Assembly (NCBI GenBank): GCA_021234155.1
Contig: JAJEKV010000053.1
Location: 9,247,798 to 9,311,797, forward strand
Direction of reading: 5' to 3'
Source of the DNA: Isoetes taiwanensis
Taxonomy: Eukaryota; Streptophyta; Lycopodiopsida; Isoetales; Isoetaceae
DNA: 64,000 nucleotides
Shown: in pieces, positions 1-11,310 of the stretch
Layout of the letters: each line of letters starts with the position of its first letter
Position numbering within the stretch: position 1 is the stretch's first letter
The notes under the pieces: model-generated
The model's database searches: none
What the model saw: the letters and a program-made list of their open reading frames with translations, nothing else
What the model was told of the DNA's origin: nothing
Translations under genes and position numbers: made by a program

Positions 1-641
1 ATTCAACACCATATATCTTTTATTGATATCTGAATGTAACATACATGCACTGTTAACTATACTATTCCTTATATAACAGGCCAGACCTGCACTTCCCCTC
101 CCTATCTTGAAATCCTTGTCTTTCCAGCACGTGAACAACTGGTATCCTTCTTCCTCTGGCAGCCTCTTGACGTTATGCTCCCATGTTTCTGCCAGTCATA
201 TTATGTCGCAGCCGTGGGCACCTTCTAGTCTCTCTCCGTCATCCCACGGGTACCCGGTACAGTTCCAGTACCATATTGTCAGCGTCTTTTCCCTCGGGGT
301 TGCTCCTTCGGGGTTTCTGTCCCTTCTGTACCATTGCCTGTTCTTCTCGGTCTTCCTCTTGTCTTCATTGTCGGGGTTGGCCCCCCGAACCCTGCCTGTG
401 TTGTTCGATTTTCGTTTCCCCCGCTTCCACTTCTTCCTGCTTCTCTGTTCTGATTCCCCTCTAATGTGATCGCCCTCAGTGCTCCTCCCAGCAATCTGCT
501 CTCCTGCCCCTGTTGTATTGCCTTCAGGGGGTGTATATTTTCCTTTTCTGCTTCCGTCGATTTTGCTATTCCCTGCACCTCCGCTGTCTGCTCTTGGGGT
601 TGGGTCGTTTGTTCCCTTACCCTCAAGGTAGACTTTGCCAT
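1..641 (-). pseudogene. LINE ORF2, 5' part with APE-type endonuclease start (decayed)
   Basis: ORF2 of the minus-strand LINE whose ORF1 lies upstream; it runs off the left edge of the window. An open frame starts at the Met at 641 and stops at 279. A one-base frame change near 290 leads into a second frame that reads TIWYWNCTG, then DII, a TGA stop, LAETWE, then GSAGLACYIRN. The spacing of WN, DII and ETW is that of the exonuclease/endonuclease/phosphatase (APE) domain at the N terminus of L1-like ORF2 proteins, which nicks target DNA before reverse transcription. The N-terminal extension of about 110 residues is Gln/Arg/Gly-rich and unrecognised. The frameshift and the TGA inside the catalytic segment make this copy dead. 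No reverse transcriptase is in view because the element continues beyond base 1. Confidence 0.72.
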
Positions 642-654
642 TCTTGACCCCCGC

Positions 655-811
655 CTATATCCCTGCTTGGTTCAGCTCCATGGCTTTGGCTAACTCCCTG
701 TGTAGCCCCTGTCGCTGCATTACCGTTAGAGACTCCTGTACTTTGATTCCATTCCTCAATCTGGATCCCATCCGCAAGATTCTTTCTTTGGTTGCCAAGT
801 CCCTCAATGTC
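655..811 (-). pseudogene. LINE ORF1, 3' segment (separated from its 5' part by element A)
   Basis: This is the end of the LINE ORF1 that begins at 8227. If element A (812-7681) and one TGTC copy are ignored, the frame arriving from 7682 runs directly into this segment and continues about 50 codons to a TAG at 655-657. The segment reads LRDLATKERIL, then GIKVQESL, then HRELAKAMEL: a charged helix-rich stretch like the C-terminal RRM/CTD end of L1-type ORF1 proteins. The reconstructed ORF1 would be about 232 residues, short for the family. The ORF2 Met lies 14 bases past the stop. Confidence 0.8.
808..811. repeat. 4-bp target site duplication of element A (left copy, TGTC)
   Basis: TGTC directly precedes the left terminus of element A and recurs directly after its right terminus at 7682-7685. 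Keeping one copy restores an open ORF1 frame in the host LINE, which supports 4 bp as the true duplication length. Confidence 0.8.
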
Positions 812-1700
812 AACAAAGTTTAAAATGAAACGCACTAATTTGCTCAAAACGCACTTCAAAAGGAATCTTTGAAAGATTCCCTAAAATCCCCCCAAAAATG
901 TCCCTTTTGTGGTATATTTGTGACAAGTGTGACAATTTGAAAATTTTAGGCATCATTTTGGAGGGGGGTGTGAACTTAGCTTCCATTCAAAATTGTTTGA
1001 CATCCCTTTTTGGCCCCCCTAGTTTGGTTTGCGAAATAGTAATATTTTCAAAAACTAAACAAAATAGACATTGGAAAAAACAGCAAGCACACTAAAGTGC
1101 CAAAAAAGGTATTTTATTCAAAGTTTTCCAAATCAGTACAAAACTATGAACAAAACTATAAAAAATGCAACACATTTTGACATTGCCTCATTGAAGCAAA
1201 CATTTTCACATGAAAGTATGCCTCATTGAACAAACTTACACTTTGAAGCGCAAGTTGGAGTCGAAGACGCCGCTCTTAAATCCTTATATACTTGCTCTTA
1301 TTTGCTCATCCGCCTTGCTATAGACTTATGTATACCACGGTGACAATGCGTGGACATAACGTCTTCAAAATAAATTTCTGGGTGGTATAGATTTATACCA
1401 CAATAGGTAGTGCTGTGCGGATATGACATGCCAGAGAGTTCGCATGGTATAAATTTATACCGCAAGTGGACTTGAGCGGTATAAATTTATACCGCAAGAG
1501 GACTCGAGCGGTATAAATTTATACCGCGAGAGCTCTCTCGATTCACTGCGAGCGCTCTCACGGTATAAATTTATACCGTGAGAGCTCCCTCGTTATATCA
1601 CGAGAGCTCTCTCGGTATAAATTTATACCGCGACAGCTCTCTCGGTATAAATTTATACTGCAGAAAACCTTCAGACAACCAATTTATACACATATATGTG
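812..1700 (+). repeat. L terminal region of element A
   Basis: About 0.9 kb that recurs inverted and near-identical at 21520-22409, the other end of element B. It contains the 20-bp outer terminus, C- and G-runs (CCCCCC and GGGGGGTG), and, at its inner side, the GGTATAAATTTATACC array. The short frame at 898-1095 is not conserved as a protein between the two copies and I do not call it a gene. Confidence 0.85.
1384..1660. repeat. Array of 16-bp palindrome GGTATAAATTTATACC, 7 copies
   Basis: Copies start at about 1384 (variant), 1445, 1479, 1510, 1562, 1614 and 1643 (last base changed), spaced roughly 30-60 bp. Spacers carry a second palindrome, GAGAGCTCTC, with variations. Two more copies lie near 6440 and 6462 beside the R end, and about nine in element B (21416-21840). 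Perfect dyad symmetry, repetition and subterminal position suggest protein-binding sites, as in subterminal transposase-binding arrays; that role is inferred. Confidence 0.85.
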
Positions 1701-1779
1701 TATATATATAACAAGTGGTTGTATTATGAAGGACTGCATGAAGTCGACCCTGCAAAACACGCCAGTGTGGAAGATTCCT

Positions 1780-2335
1780 CTAGATTTTTAAGATTCTGTA
1801 GGGATTTTTCTAGATTTCCAAAATTTGTTCCAAAATTCGCATACATTCCTTAATGTAGAGCCATCCAATGAAGACTCTCTAAGATTTTGTAAATATTCCT
1901 TTAGATTCTCTTAGATTTTCAAATATGCTTCTAAGATTCTCAAAGGTTTCTTTAAGGTTCTTTGAGATTCTTCTAGAATCCTAAAGAGTATTCCAAGATT
2001 CCTCTAGATTTGTCAAGAATCTATATAGTTTACGCCTAGATTCTCTTAGATTTTATAAAGATTACCCTAGATTCTTCAAGATTACATCAAAATTCCACTA
2101 GAATCTCAAAGATTTTATTGAGCTACCCTTAGATTCCCTTAGATCTTTAAAGAATATCCCAAAATTTCCATAAATTCTAATAGATTCCTTTAGATTCTCT
2201 AACATTCCATCAAGATTTCCTTAAATTCTCAAAGATTTTATAGAGATTCCTTTAGATTGGCCTAGGTCCTTAAAGAGTCTCTCAAGATTCCAATAGATAC
2301 CTCAAGGTAATATGTAAATTTCCCTTACATTATTT
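1780..2335. repeat. Degenerate AGATTC-rich repeat block of element A
   Basis: A run of loosely repeated units resembling TCTAGATTCYCAAGATTCTAT, with AGATTC or AGATTT every 10-15 bases. It is introduced by a leader (CAAGTGGTTGTATTATGAAGG near 1710) that has a counterpart at 10379 before the matching block in element B (10440-11310). Both blocks lie in the same orientation although the element ends are inverted. Confidence 0.8.
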
Positions 2336-3990
2336 AAGCTCCTGTAAGGATTGATAATAACTCGTGTGAGTCTTTTATATTCAATAAAACAAAGAAGCAA
2401 AGAATCCTATTTTCACAAAGAATCCTATGTTCTCAATGTCGGTTCCACCTTAAGCTGCAACATTATTTTCTGCCATGCCCTTATATTCTTAATAGTTTCA
2501 GGTTTGAATCTTAAGCTACAACATTACTTTTGACATCTCTTTATATCCAAACTTGCACTGAAATATTTCTCGCAACTACTATACATGTGTTATGAATGCG
2601 TTATATAGACACATCGTAAGAAAATGCAATATCAATCAAATGCATCGGTGGTACCCCTTCCCCCATTTTTTTTGGGTAAAATGATAGACAGATGTTGTAA
2701 CATTCACATCCTTAGCCAAAGTTAAAAAATCAAACTATCTAATTTTTAAATCTACAAAGTCATGCCACAACAACATATTTACTAAATAGATGTCGAAAAA
2801 TGCACCATTTTATTTTCACGTTTAGAGGTTCCATGGATTGTCACAAAATGGAGAAGTTAGAAGAACATCCTGTATGCTGCATCATACATGTTATACTAAA
2901 AAACGAGGCAATAGTAGAAAAGGACATTTATGCCCATGGATAGGATATTATGTCAATTTTTGTGAAAATGTACAACTCTCAGACCGATTGAAGCCCTAAA
3001 CCAACATTCAAACATTTTTACGAGACGCCTCCCTAACCTAACATTCAAACATTTTTACCAGCCTATCGGTTGAGCAAAATGTAGCGTCCATCTTTTTATT
3101 GATCTTAGTTTACAAAGGACAAAATTGGTGCCCTTAAAAAATATTCAAGCTGTCCTTATAAATTTAATCAATGAGCCACATTGGATCGCATGCAAAGACA
3201 CAAACTTTGCATATTGAAGGCTTTATAATTGTGAATGGAAGGCGGTTTGCTAGCAATGATAATATGACCTTTACGGATTTCTTCATGAACGATGTGACCT
3301 ATCTCCAAACTTCATGTTGTAAGTAAATTCGCAACTTCAATTAAGGATGCGGCAAGCGCATGTACCTTAAAAATAAATTAAAGTTAAATTAGCATCCGAC
3401 TTACATGAAGGTCTTACAAATGTTAAAATCTAATAGGGCAATGCATCAAATTGACCCGAACGTTGCACGGAACTTATAGTTAGCACTGCAACTGGTCATC
3501 GATCTCCATTGGTATTATCTTAATCTGGTAAAAAAATGTACACAAGCAAGATGGTGATATGATTTAAGTTTGGATTGTTGTCGATCTAGTGCTTTAAAAA
3601 GGTTTGAGGAATTATGTTAGCATACTATCAGAGAAAGACGTTTTTTTTTTCTTGTTGTGGAATAAGCATCATTGGAAAAGTATAAACGTGCAGTTCAATA
3701 GTTTCGATTATTGTGTTCTAGTCCATTGTGTCACTTTACAAAGCTATAATATCGCTTATTATTTTGTGTCTTCCATAGTCTCTCTAGCATAGGGATATAC
3801 GAAATGCAAATTACTCACAGCATGAAGACTGGCAAAATGTACATCATTATATTTGATCATATATTTCAAACATGTACAGGGGGAAAGAAGTAGCATTTAG
3901 AATAATGTAGACACTAATTACAAAACTCGATGATATATGTATCTGTTCCCAGTGCATATCTATGTCACAATCTGGACAGAATTCCATAAT
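2336..3990. other. Element A interior, no gene recognised
   Basis: AT-rich DNA with only short frames on either strand and no recognisable domain, RNA gene or repeat array. A short duplicated phrase (AACATTCAAACATTTTTACSAG) occurs at about 3003 and 3040. I assign no function. Confidence 0.6.
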
Positions 3991-4217
3991 ATAGATAGAT
4001 AGATAGTAGTTTTAACGTCACACCACTAGGCAGCATCCAACTGGACATGTGACCACACACCACACTACATTGCTTGGTTGGGCCCTGCCCCCAACCACCT
4101 TACATTGCTTCTGTTGGGATTTGACCCCCAACAGTACCGAGTGCGATTCTGGGCGGTCTCGAACTCGAGACCACATTGCTAAGGAACTAGTGTGTTACCA
4201 CTAGACCAAACGCCCAG
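3991..4217 (-). mobile_element. tRNA-derived SINE, copy 1
   Basis: Read on the minus strand from 4217, the head has a perfect match to the RNA polymerase III A box (TGGTCTAGTGG) and, 30-40 bases on, a B box (GTTCGAGAC, inside GGTCTCGAGTTCGAGACC). The tail ends TGACGTTAAAACTACTATC followed by a short (TATC)n run at 3991-4005. Head, boxes and simple-repeat tail are the anatomy of a tRNA-related SINE, which depends on a partner LINE. I could not identify a clean target duplication. Copy 2 at 5905 shares the tail. Confidence 0.75.
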
Positions 4218-4870
4218 AAGATCTTAACTCTACAAAAACATATTTAATCTAGTATGGCGGATGTGGATGCCGAGTAATGCCAGTAATGTATAGGCACAAG
4301 TTCTACCCTGTGCCAGGAACTGAAAGATAATATAACATAAAGAAAATAATAATGTATGGGTCTTTGGAACCCAATGCTAAAACCATTATACCTGCGTGTA
4401 AGTTCTTCGTTTCAATAGAAGAACCTTAATTATTCTGTCAGTCCACGACGCCGTCGGCCAGAACATAACGATAGCAACTGAAATCCCAACAGAGCAGAAT
4501 CAGATTCAATATCGATGCTACATCAAGCTTCTAAATTTCAAAAACTTTGAACTACATAATGCAAACTGGAATATTTGAATGAATCAAAACATATTTGCAT
4601 TTGATTCACCAAGATGATATTTTGTCAAGAGGACAAACAGAAGATTCTGTTACGTTGTCCTCTATGGCTAGACTCTATTCCGCTTATGATTTACATATAT
4701 GTGCCACACAAGTTGAAAGTTTCCATGTAACCGACAAAAACTCCAAGAAGAACTAAACAAATTCCTACTATACAACTATTGCAAGTCCACCTGGATTTGA
4801 GGAAAGAAGGATATTCTGTCGTCCCTCAAGTCTATAGCAACCTGCACGAAAAGATAGTATTAATCTGAGA
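4218..4870. other. Element A interior, no gene recognised
   Basis: No frame, RNA gene or repeat that I can support. Possibly intron or flank of the decayed minus-strand coding fragment that follows. Confidence 0.5.
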
Positions 4871-4871
4871 C

Positions 4872-5810
4872 CTACAGGGAAAAAAAAAAAAAGCACAGCT
4901 CAAACCTAAATATAACGCCAGAAGATCTACCTGCTGTAGCCAGCCAGTTCACAAGCTCCGTCACAAATGCAAAATGGTTCATCAAAGAGCTGGCAAAGAA
5001 TCGCATTTTCAAGCTATTTCGTAGCAAAAAAATAAGGCAGATAAGATTCTTACTGTGATCTTCGCCTAACTCTGCATCCAATCGCATAACATTGTGGGTG
5101 CGCAATACTTCTCCAAACAGCTTGCGTTCCATGTGTACTATAGAGAAGGATTGATCAAAATGCTTGACTACTGACTTCGTTCTTACTCTCTTGGTCCATT
5201 GATCATCCCACAAAGTAACGCTGGAATTAACATTCCCAAAAATGGAATAATCTCTCAGTGGATCCAGGCAAGCACAGGAGATAGTAGGGCATCGCCCACC
5301 ATCAAGAATAAGCTTTATGAAAAATACTTTATGATCTTCCCTTCTTGCTCTTCAAGAGCTGGATCATCTTGGCGCCCAAATAGGCAGAGGTAAGGAGCAG
5401 GGCGTCAAAGAAGAAATACCAGTTCGAAAACTGTAGGTAGAATGATCTCTTGAAAGGGAAAGTTTCTTGAAAGCCACCATGAATTCCACCCAAAATATAC
5501 AGCATAGCGTTTTTAAAGAACTTCTCACATGCATTATTCGACTCGCAGGAGCTTTCGCTGACCCAAAAGCGACATTCCTTCTGTGAACATATATGTGACA
5601 GAAGATCACTGAAAAGCACTTGCCGGATTTAGCTCTATTGCATTTAGCTTCTGATTTTAGTGCGAAGCTGCTATGCATCTGCAGAACAAGGAATAAACAC
5701 CAGGCATAAGAAGAATAGAACCAAAAGGAATGCGGCACACAAAGCTTCGTCATCACACCAGTATAAGTACAAAGACATTCGACACAAAACTGGAGCTCGA
5801 AGCAGACCAC
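4872..5810 (-). pseudogene. Unrecognised decayed coding fragment inside element A
   Basis: Several minus-strand frames overlap here. The most protein-like stretch is the end of the frame 5619-5329: ILGGIHGGF, then FPFKRSFYLQFSNWYFFFDALLLTSAYLGA, ending KMIQLLKSKKGRS (hydrophobic segment followed by a basic tail, as in a membrane protein C terminus). I do not recognise the family. A host-gene exon carried by the transposon is plausible, as for THO3 in element B, but that is inference. Confidence 0.35.
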
Positions 5811-5904
5811 CGAAATGTTAATGTCCTCAAATCCGCTTGCCCCAGATTCGCATATGCAGGTCTCCGTCTAAAAACGGTGCACAGAGGGAAAATTTCGCAA
5901 GCAA

Positions 5905-6040
5905 GATAGATAGATAGTATTTTTACGTCATACCACATTGGCAGCGTCCATGAGGACATATGACGGACCTCCAGAGACTTGAACACAAGATCTCTTAGTT
6001 GCTAACCCAATGGACTAGCCAATAAACCAAACAAGCAAGG
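5905..6040 (-). mobile_element. tRNA-derived SINE, copy 2 (shorter)
   Basis: Minus-strand reading from about 6040 gives a tRNA-like head with a B box match (GTTCAAGTC) and a weaker A box (TTGGCTAGTCC). The tail TGACGTAAAAATACTATC runs into (TATC)n at 5905-5917 and matches the tail of copy 1. The bodies differ between copies, so they are diverged members of one family or two families sharing a tail recognised by the same LINE. Confidence 0.65.
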
Positions 6041-6129
6041 CAAAAATAAAATAAATAAAAAAATAATGTGTGGCGCCACCTCATAAGGTGATATTTAATG
6101 TCTATAAACCTTTAATAATAAATCCGGTG

Positions 6130-6385
6130 CCACCTCACCTTCACATTATTGTGTTGCAATTTCTTTGCACCTTCGCTAACCGTAAATCAATGGCCAAGAT
6201 TTAACTTCCCCCATATCCGACGGTCCAGGCATGTGGTGCATGCCCCCTGCATGCCCATGCATGCCCCCATCAGATCTGAGGGCCATAAATGCGCCACCTT
6301 AAGAACGAACGGTCAAGATCGATATATTATATAAAATGTCCACGATGCCCATAGCATGTGATATACGTGTATATATATTAGTGAT
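6130..6385 (+). repeat. Block shared by elements A and B in direct orientation
   Basis: About 250 bp with CATATCCGACGGTCCAG, a run of ATGCATGCCCC, TCTGAGGGCCA and ATGTCCACGATGCCCATAGC, ending GTATATATATTAGTGATA. A close relative lies at 15360-15618 in element B on the same strand, although the element ends are opposite. In A it is followed by TA-rich DNA and the R end; in B by the 2.4-kb duplicated unit. Confidence 0.75.
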
Positions 6386-6525
6386 ATATATACACATAAT
6401 TACATATATATATATCCGACAAGAAAAGAGAACTCTTGCGGTATAAATCTATACGGAGAAACGGTATAAATTTATACCAAATTGCATATATATATAAGAC
6501 TTTTATATGTATATGTATATATATA

Positions 6526-7681
6526 TGCAGTCCAGAGATAAAGTATATATCGTGTAAAATCTTTTGGGGTCTTTCTTGCTCGCCAAAGGGTTTGGCAACT
6601 GAAAACTACTAAAGTAACACACATAAGGGATAATTTTACACACTATTCTTAGTTTTTTAGTCTAAAAAGTTCTAAAACGGTTCTAAATTTTCTGAGCTTG
6701 TAATGCAATGTTAGAGCATAAAGTAGTCGAATCATGTTGTTATTTCTACTTTTTTTCTCTACATACATGCGAACTTCACTCCAGGCAGCTAAAAAATTGC
6801 TACTAAAGTCAAAGAACTCCAAAATATTATGGTGACACAGGTGTTTGACTAGAAGGAAACCACATGGTTTATCCAGAGGAGAACGAGGAGTAGCAACCCC
6901 TCAGAAGTTTACCTATTTATTTACAAAATATATAGGAAAGGGTAAGGCAAACGAATACTTCACTGCCAGAGAAATGTGCATGGTGCCCACTGCTACAGAT
7001 GATGTAATTGTGATGAATATGCTCAACATTGCTAAGGAGGTTGACTATCTTTTGAGCATCACCATGTTGTAGATTGGTATGTGCGTTCAGAAATACATCT
7101 CCGAGAATAAAAAGGAGGGCATGTAATCACATGGCTTCATTACTTCAACTTTTGTATCCTCGGATAAATTTATACTTTGCATCATCAACTAAAACTTCAA
7201 ATTTTAACTACAAGACATCGTGGATGTATTGGTATTTGTAATACTATGTGATGCAAAAACAATGGTTTGTCATTCAAGAAGTTTGTTCAACTGCCTCCCA
7301 ATGTGTTTTAGGGTCCATTAGGATGTTCAGCCAAAATGGTTGTGAAATAACAAATTTCTGTCTTCTAAAAATGACTAATATAAAAACTTTCAGAGACAAG
7401 GTACAAAAGCATCTAATTTCTTCATACGAATTTGCCCCATAGTCAATCTTTGAATTTCATTGTAGTTCTTTCCCCCTCTACAATGGGATTTTTTTTTGTG
7501 TGTGTTTTTCCTTAATATTAAGTCTTCTTAAAATGTCTGTTTTCACGAGCAGTTTTATAAATCTTTGGACTAAAGGTAATAAAAGGGCCCTTTTTAGAGG
7601 GATTTTAGAATTTTATAAATTTTCAGAAGGAATCTTCCAAACGCACTTCTTAAATAAGTGCGTTTCATTTTAAACCTTGTT
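6526..7681 (+). repeat. R terminal region of element A
   Basis: About 1.15 kb that recurs inverted at 9113-10268 in element B. It ends in the terminal inverted repeat at 7681, followed by TGTC. Frames at 6845-7072 and 7248-7442 exist in both copies; the latter has a counterpart at 9352-9546 differing by a few residues. That shows DNA conservation of the end, not necessarily a gene, and no domain is recognisable. Confidence 0.85.
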
Positions 7682-7685
7682 TGTC
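7682..7685. repeat. 4-bp target site duplication of element A (right copy, TGTC)
   Basis: Directly follows the right terminus of element A and matches 808-811. Confidence 0.8.
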
Positions 7686-8227
7686 AGGTTTATATGCCTC
7701 GATCTCCCCCTCCATTGGCCTGACCGTAGTGCCTTGACAATGACGCTCCTGTGTTCCTTGAACACTGTCTCTATCACTTCTGCAGTAACTCGATATATAT
7801 CCTCATTAGGTCTCTCCGCGACCCCAATTAGCCTAACATCATGCTTAATTTTACTCTGCTCCTCATATTCCATTATATGTGGCTTTATCCTATCAAATGA
7901 CTCCCATGCATCCAACTCAACATTAGATTTCTCTAATTCCACCAACCTTTGCAGAATCTTTGTTTTCTCCTCTTCGATCTCGTTCATTCTGCGCTGCATT
8001 TTCTCGTTCGTCCTCTCCACCCCTCCTAATCTCACGTCCATGCTAGCGATGGCTAGTTTGTTACTGTTGCATGTTTCAGCCAGCGCGTTGAGTGCATCCA
8101 TGTTCGGGATCTTCGATTCCAGCTGCTTGTCCATCTGTGCCAGGAAATCCCTAAGGTCCTGCTGCCTCACTGGCGCTCTTGCTGCCTCCGCTCTCCTCTG
8201 CTGGCTGCTGTTGATACTGTCGGCCAT
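7682..8227 (-). pseudogene. LINE ORF1, 5' part (coiled-coil protein), interrupted by element A
   Basis: From the Met at 8227 the frame has a Gln/Arg/Ala-rich N terminus, then about residues 25-110 rich in Leu/Glu/Lys heptads (LGGVERTNEKMQRRMNEIEE region), predicted coiled coil, then DVRLIGVAER and a segment starting an RRM-like domain. This is the layout of L1-type ORF1 proteins, RNA-binding trimers that package the LINE transcript. At 7682 the frame meets the TGTC duplication and element A; across the insertion it resumes in frame at 807 and ends at 655. Apart from the insertion, I see no stop or frameshift in ORF1. Confidence 0.78.
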
Positions 8228-8730
8228 AGCTTCTGTTTGCGAGAGGGCTCTGTGGTGACTTTGGGCAGTGTGCTTGTACTAGACTCTCTCTGGTAGTGTA
8301 GCCGCAATGCCTCCTCAAGGGTATATATCTCCCTCGTCTAAACGGTATTTTTATTTAAAATTACCGTTTTAATTTGAATTTCAAAATGTCCATAATTATT
8401 CCGCCCGTCTCTTATTATTATTCGATCTCCTTCCCGGTACTGTCGCATTTCCTCTTCGTCTGTTGGTCGAGGTTGATCCTTTCTGGTCCGATTAGTTTGG
8501 TAGCTGCTCGCCTGCATTGATTATGTATTTACGTGTCAATATTCCGTCCGTTATGTACTTCTGCACTTCTGTGTCTCTGTATTTCTGTGGTTATATATTT
8601 CTGTATTTCTGTATGTCTGCCCTTTGGTGATCTGGGAACCAGCTGGGGGCCGTGCCGCGTTATTCCGTCTTATGGCGGGGGTTATACCCCTCAGACCATA
8701 ATTTGCCTCATACTCCTTCTTGACAATTTG
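8228..8730 (-). promoter_or_regulatory. LINE 5' untranslated region, proximal part
   Basis: Non-coding DNA just upstream of ORF1 on the minus strand. It contains a low-complexity stretch around 8555-8625 of TTTCTGTRT-like repeats. No promoter element is recognisable with confidence; the assignment follows from position between ORF1 and the tandem monomers. Confidence 0.55.
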
Positions 8731-9088
8731 TCGACACTTTTCGACAAATGAGGTATTCTTCATACCCCGCTAAAAGTCATATGTTGTTCTCGAAATGTTA
8801 ACGAGTTTTTAGTGGTCCGGGTTACCAGTTGGTGGGTCTAGCTCTCGCTATCCTGGTGTACGGCGGAGGCTTAGCCTCTCTGTCCCGTAACTTGCCCCGT
8901 CCACCTTTTACTCTGTGTCGACAATTTTCGACAAGTGAGGTATTCTTCATACCCCGCTAAAAGTCATATGTTGTTCTCCAGACGTTAACGAGTTTATAGT
9001 TGTCCGGGTTACCAGTTGGTGGGTCTAGCCCTCGCTATCCTGGTGTACGGCGGAGGCTTAGCCCCTCTGTCCCGTAGCTTGCCCCCAC
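8731..9088 (-). repeat. Two 187-bp tandem monomers in the LINE 5' UTR
   Basis: The unit begins TCGACAMTTTTCGACAARTG, continues through GAGGTATTCTTCATACCCC, ACCAGTTGGTGGGTCTAG and GTGTACGGCGGAGGCTTAG and ends CCTTTTACTCTG. Copy 1 is 8731-8917. Copy 2 starts at 8918 and is cut near its end by the MITE and element B; its last bases (CCTTTTACTCTG) resume at 22580. Tandem 5' monomers serve as promoters in some mammalian L1 families; the same role here is inference. Confidence 0.75.
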
Positions 9089-9112
9089 TACTACAAAAAT
9101 AGGTAGAAATGG
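9089..9112 (+). mobile_element. Foldback MITE, left piece (split by element B)
   Basis: TA (9089-9090) is followed by CTACAAAAATAGGTAGAAATGG, which is the inverted end of the MITE whose remainder is at 22410-22577. The host LINE monomer gives the pre-insertion site: lengths agree if TA is the target duplication. A TA duplication with a near-complete foldback points to a Tc1/mariner-type MITE. Confidence 0.8.
9109..9112. repeat. 4-bp target site duplication of element B (left copy, ATGG)
   Basis: ATGG precedes the left terminus of element B and recurs at 22410-22413. Both copies fall within the MITE stem; keeping one restores the MITE palindrome exactly. Confidence 0.85.
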
Positions 9113-10379
<1,267 letters not shown>

Positions 10380-10439
10380 AGTGTTTGTACTATGAGGGAT
10401 TGCACAAATTCGACGGGAAGCCAATGCAGAATAATGCAA

Positions 10440-11310
10440 TGAAGATTCTATAAAGATTCCTCCAGATTTCCTTAGATTCTTCTATGTTCATAAGGATTCT
10501 TTTTAGATTCTCTTAGATTCCCAAAGATTATCCAAACATTCCTCAAGATTCTATGTAGATCCTCCTGGATTTACCAAGATTATATGAAGATTCCTCTAAA
10601 TTTCCTTATATTTCCCTAGATTTCGAGAAATTCTATTGATATTCTCATAGATTCCCTAAGATTCTACAAAAATTCCTTAAGATTCTACAAAGATTCCCCT
10701 AGATTCTCCAAGATCCTATAGAGATTCCCTAGATTCTATGAAGAATTCCCTAAATTCTCCAAGATTCTATCAAGATTCTTAAAGATTTTATGAATATTCC
10801 CTTGATTTCCCTAGATTCCCAACGAATCTTTTGATATTCACCTAGATTTCGAAAGATTATCACAAGACTTCTCTAGATTCCCCAAGATTCTATGTAGTTC
10901 TACTGAGTTCTCCAAGAGTTGACGAAGATTCTCCTAGATTGCTCTAGATCATATGAAGATTCTCCTAAATTCTCGAAGATTCCATCATGATTTCACTAGA
11001 TTATCGAAGCTTTTAGAAAGATTCCCTTAGATTCCCAAAGATTCTCTTAAGATTCCTCTAGATTCTCTAAGATCTTATGAATATTCCCTTAGACTTTACA
11101 TGATTCCATCAAGATTCCTCTAGATTCTTGAAGATTCTATGAAGATTCCTTTCGATTCCCTTAAATTCTCAAAGATTCTCTCGTGATACCTATATATTCC
11201 CCAAGATTCCCATAGATTCTATGAAGATTTCCCTAGATTTCCCAAGATTTCCCAAGATTCTATCAAGATTCTTAAAGATTTTATGAACATTCTCTTACTT
11301 CCCCAAGATA
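10440..11310. repeat. Degenerate AGATTC-rich repeat block of element B
   Basis: Longer counterpart of 1780-2335, same strand sense: many loosely repeated units such as AAGATTCTATGAAGATTCCC. No open frame of note. The high copy of a 6-base core with variable spacing suggests expansion by slippage or unequal exchange. Confidence 0.8.

Larger units (their letters stand above)
812..7681 (+). mobile_element. Element A: 6.9-kb TIR transposon, non-autonomous, 4-bp TSD
   Basis: Both ends begin AACAARGTTTAAAATGAAAC and stay related for roughly 90 bp as imperfect terminal inverted repeats. The L end (812-1700) and R end (6526-7681) are otherwise different sequences. Order inside: L end, palindrome array, AGATTC-rich block, non-coding DNA, SINE, unrecognised decayed coding fragment, SINE, a 250-bp block shared with element B, a TA-rich stretch, two more palindromes, R end. 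I see no transposase frame. It interrupts LINE ORF1 with TGTC duplicated. A 4-bp duplication does not fit hAT (8), MULE (about 9), CACTA or Harbinger (3) or Tc1/mariner (TA); Sola, Ginger and some Academ elements are known to make about 4 bp, but no coding evidence places this family. Plus strand here means L end on the left. Confidence 0.85.

Noticed and set aside
5364-5810. 148-aa minus frame as the gene in element A
   Set aside because: It overlaps the more protein-like frame 5329-5619, which reads as a membrane C terminus in another frame; no domain in either that I can name.
9081-9112. CACTACTACAAAAATAGG as a CACTA-superfamily terminus
   Set aside because: The other end lacks the matching outer bases and the LINE monomer alignment supports a TA duplication with CTACAAAAATAGG as terminus.
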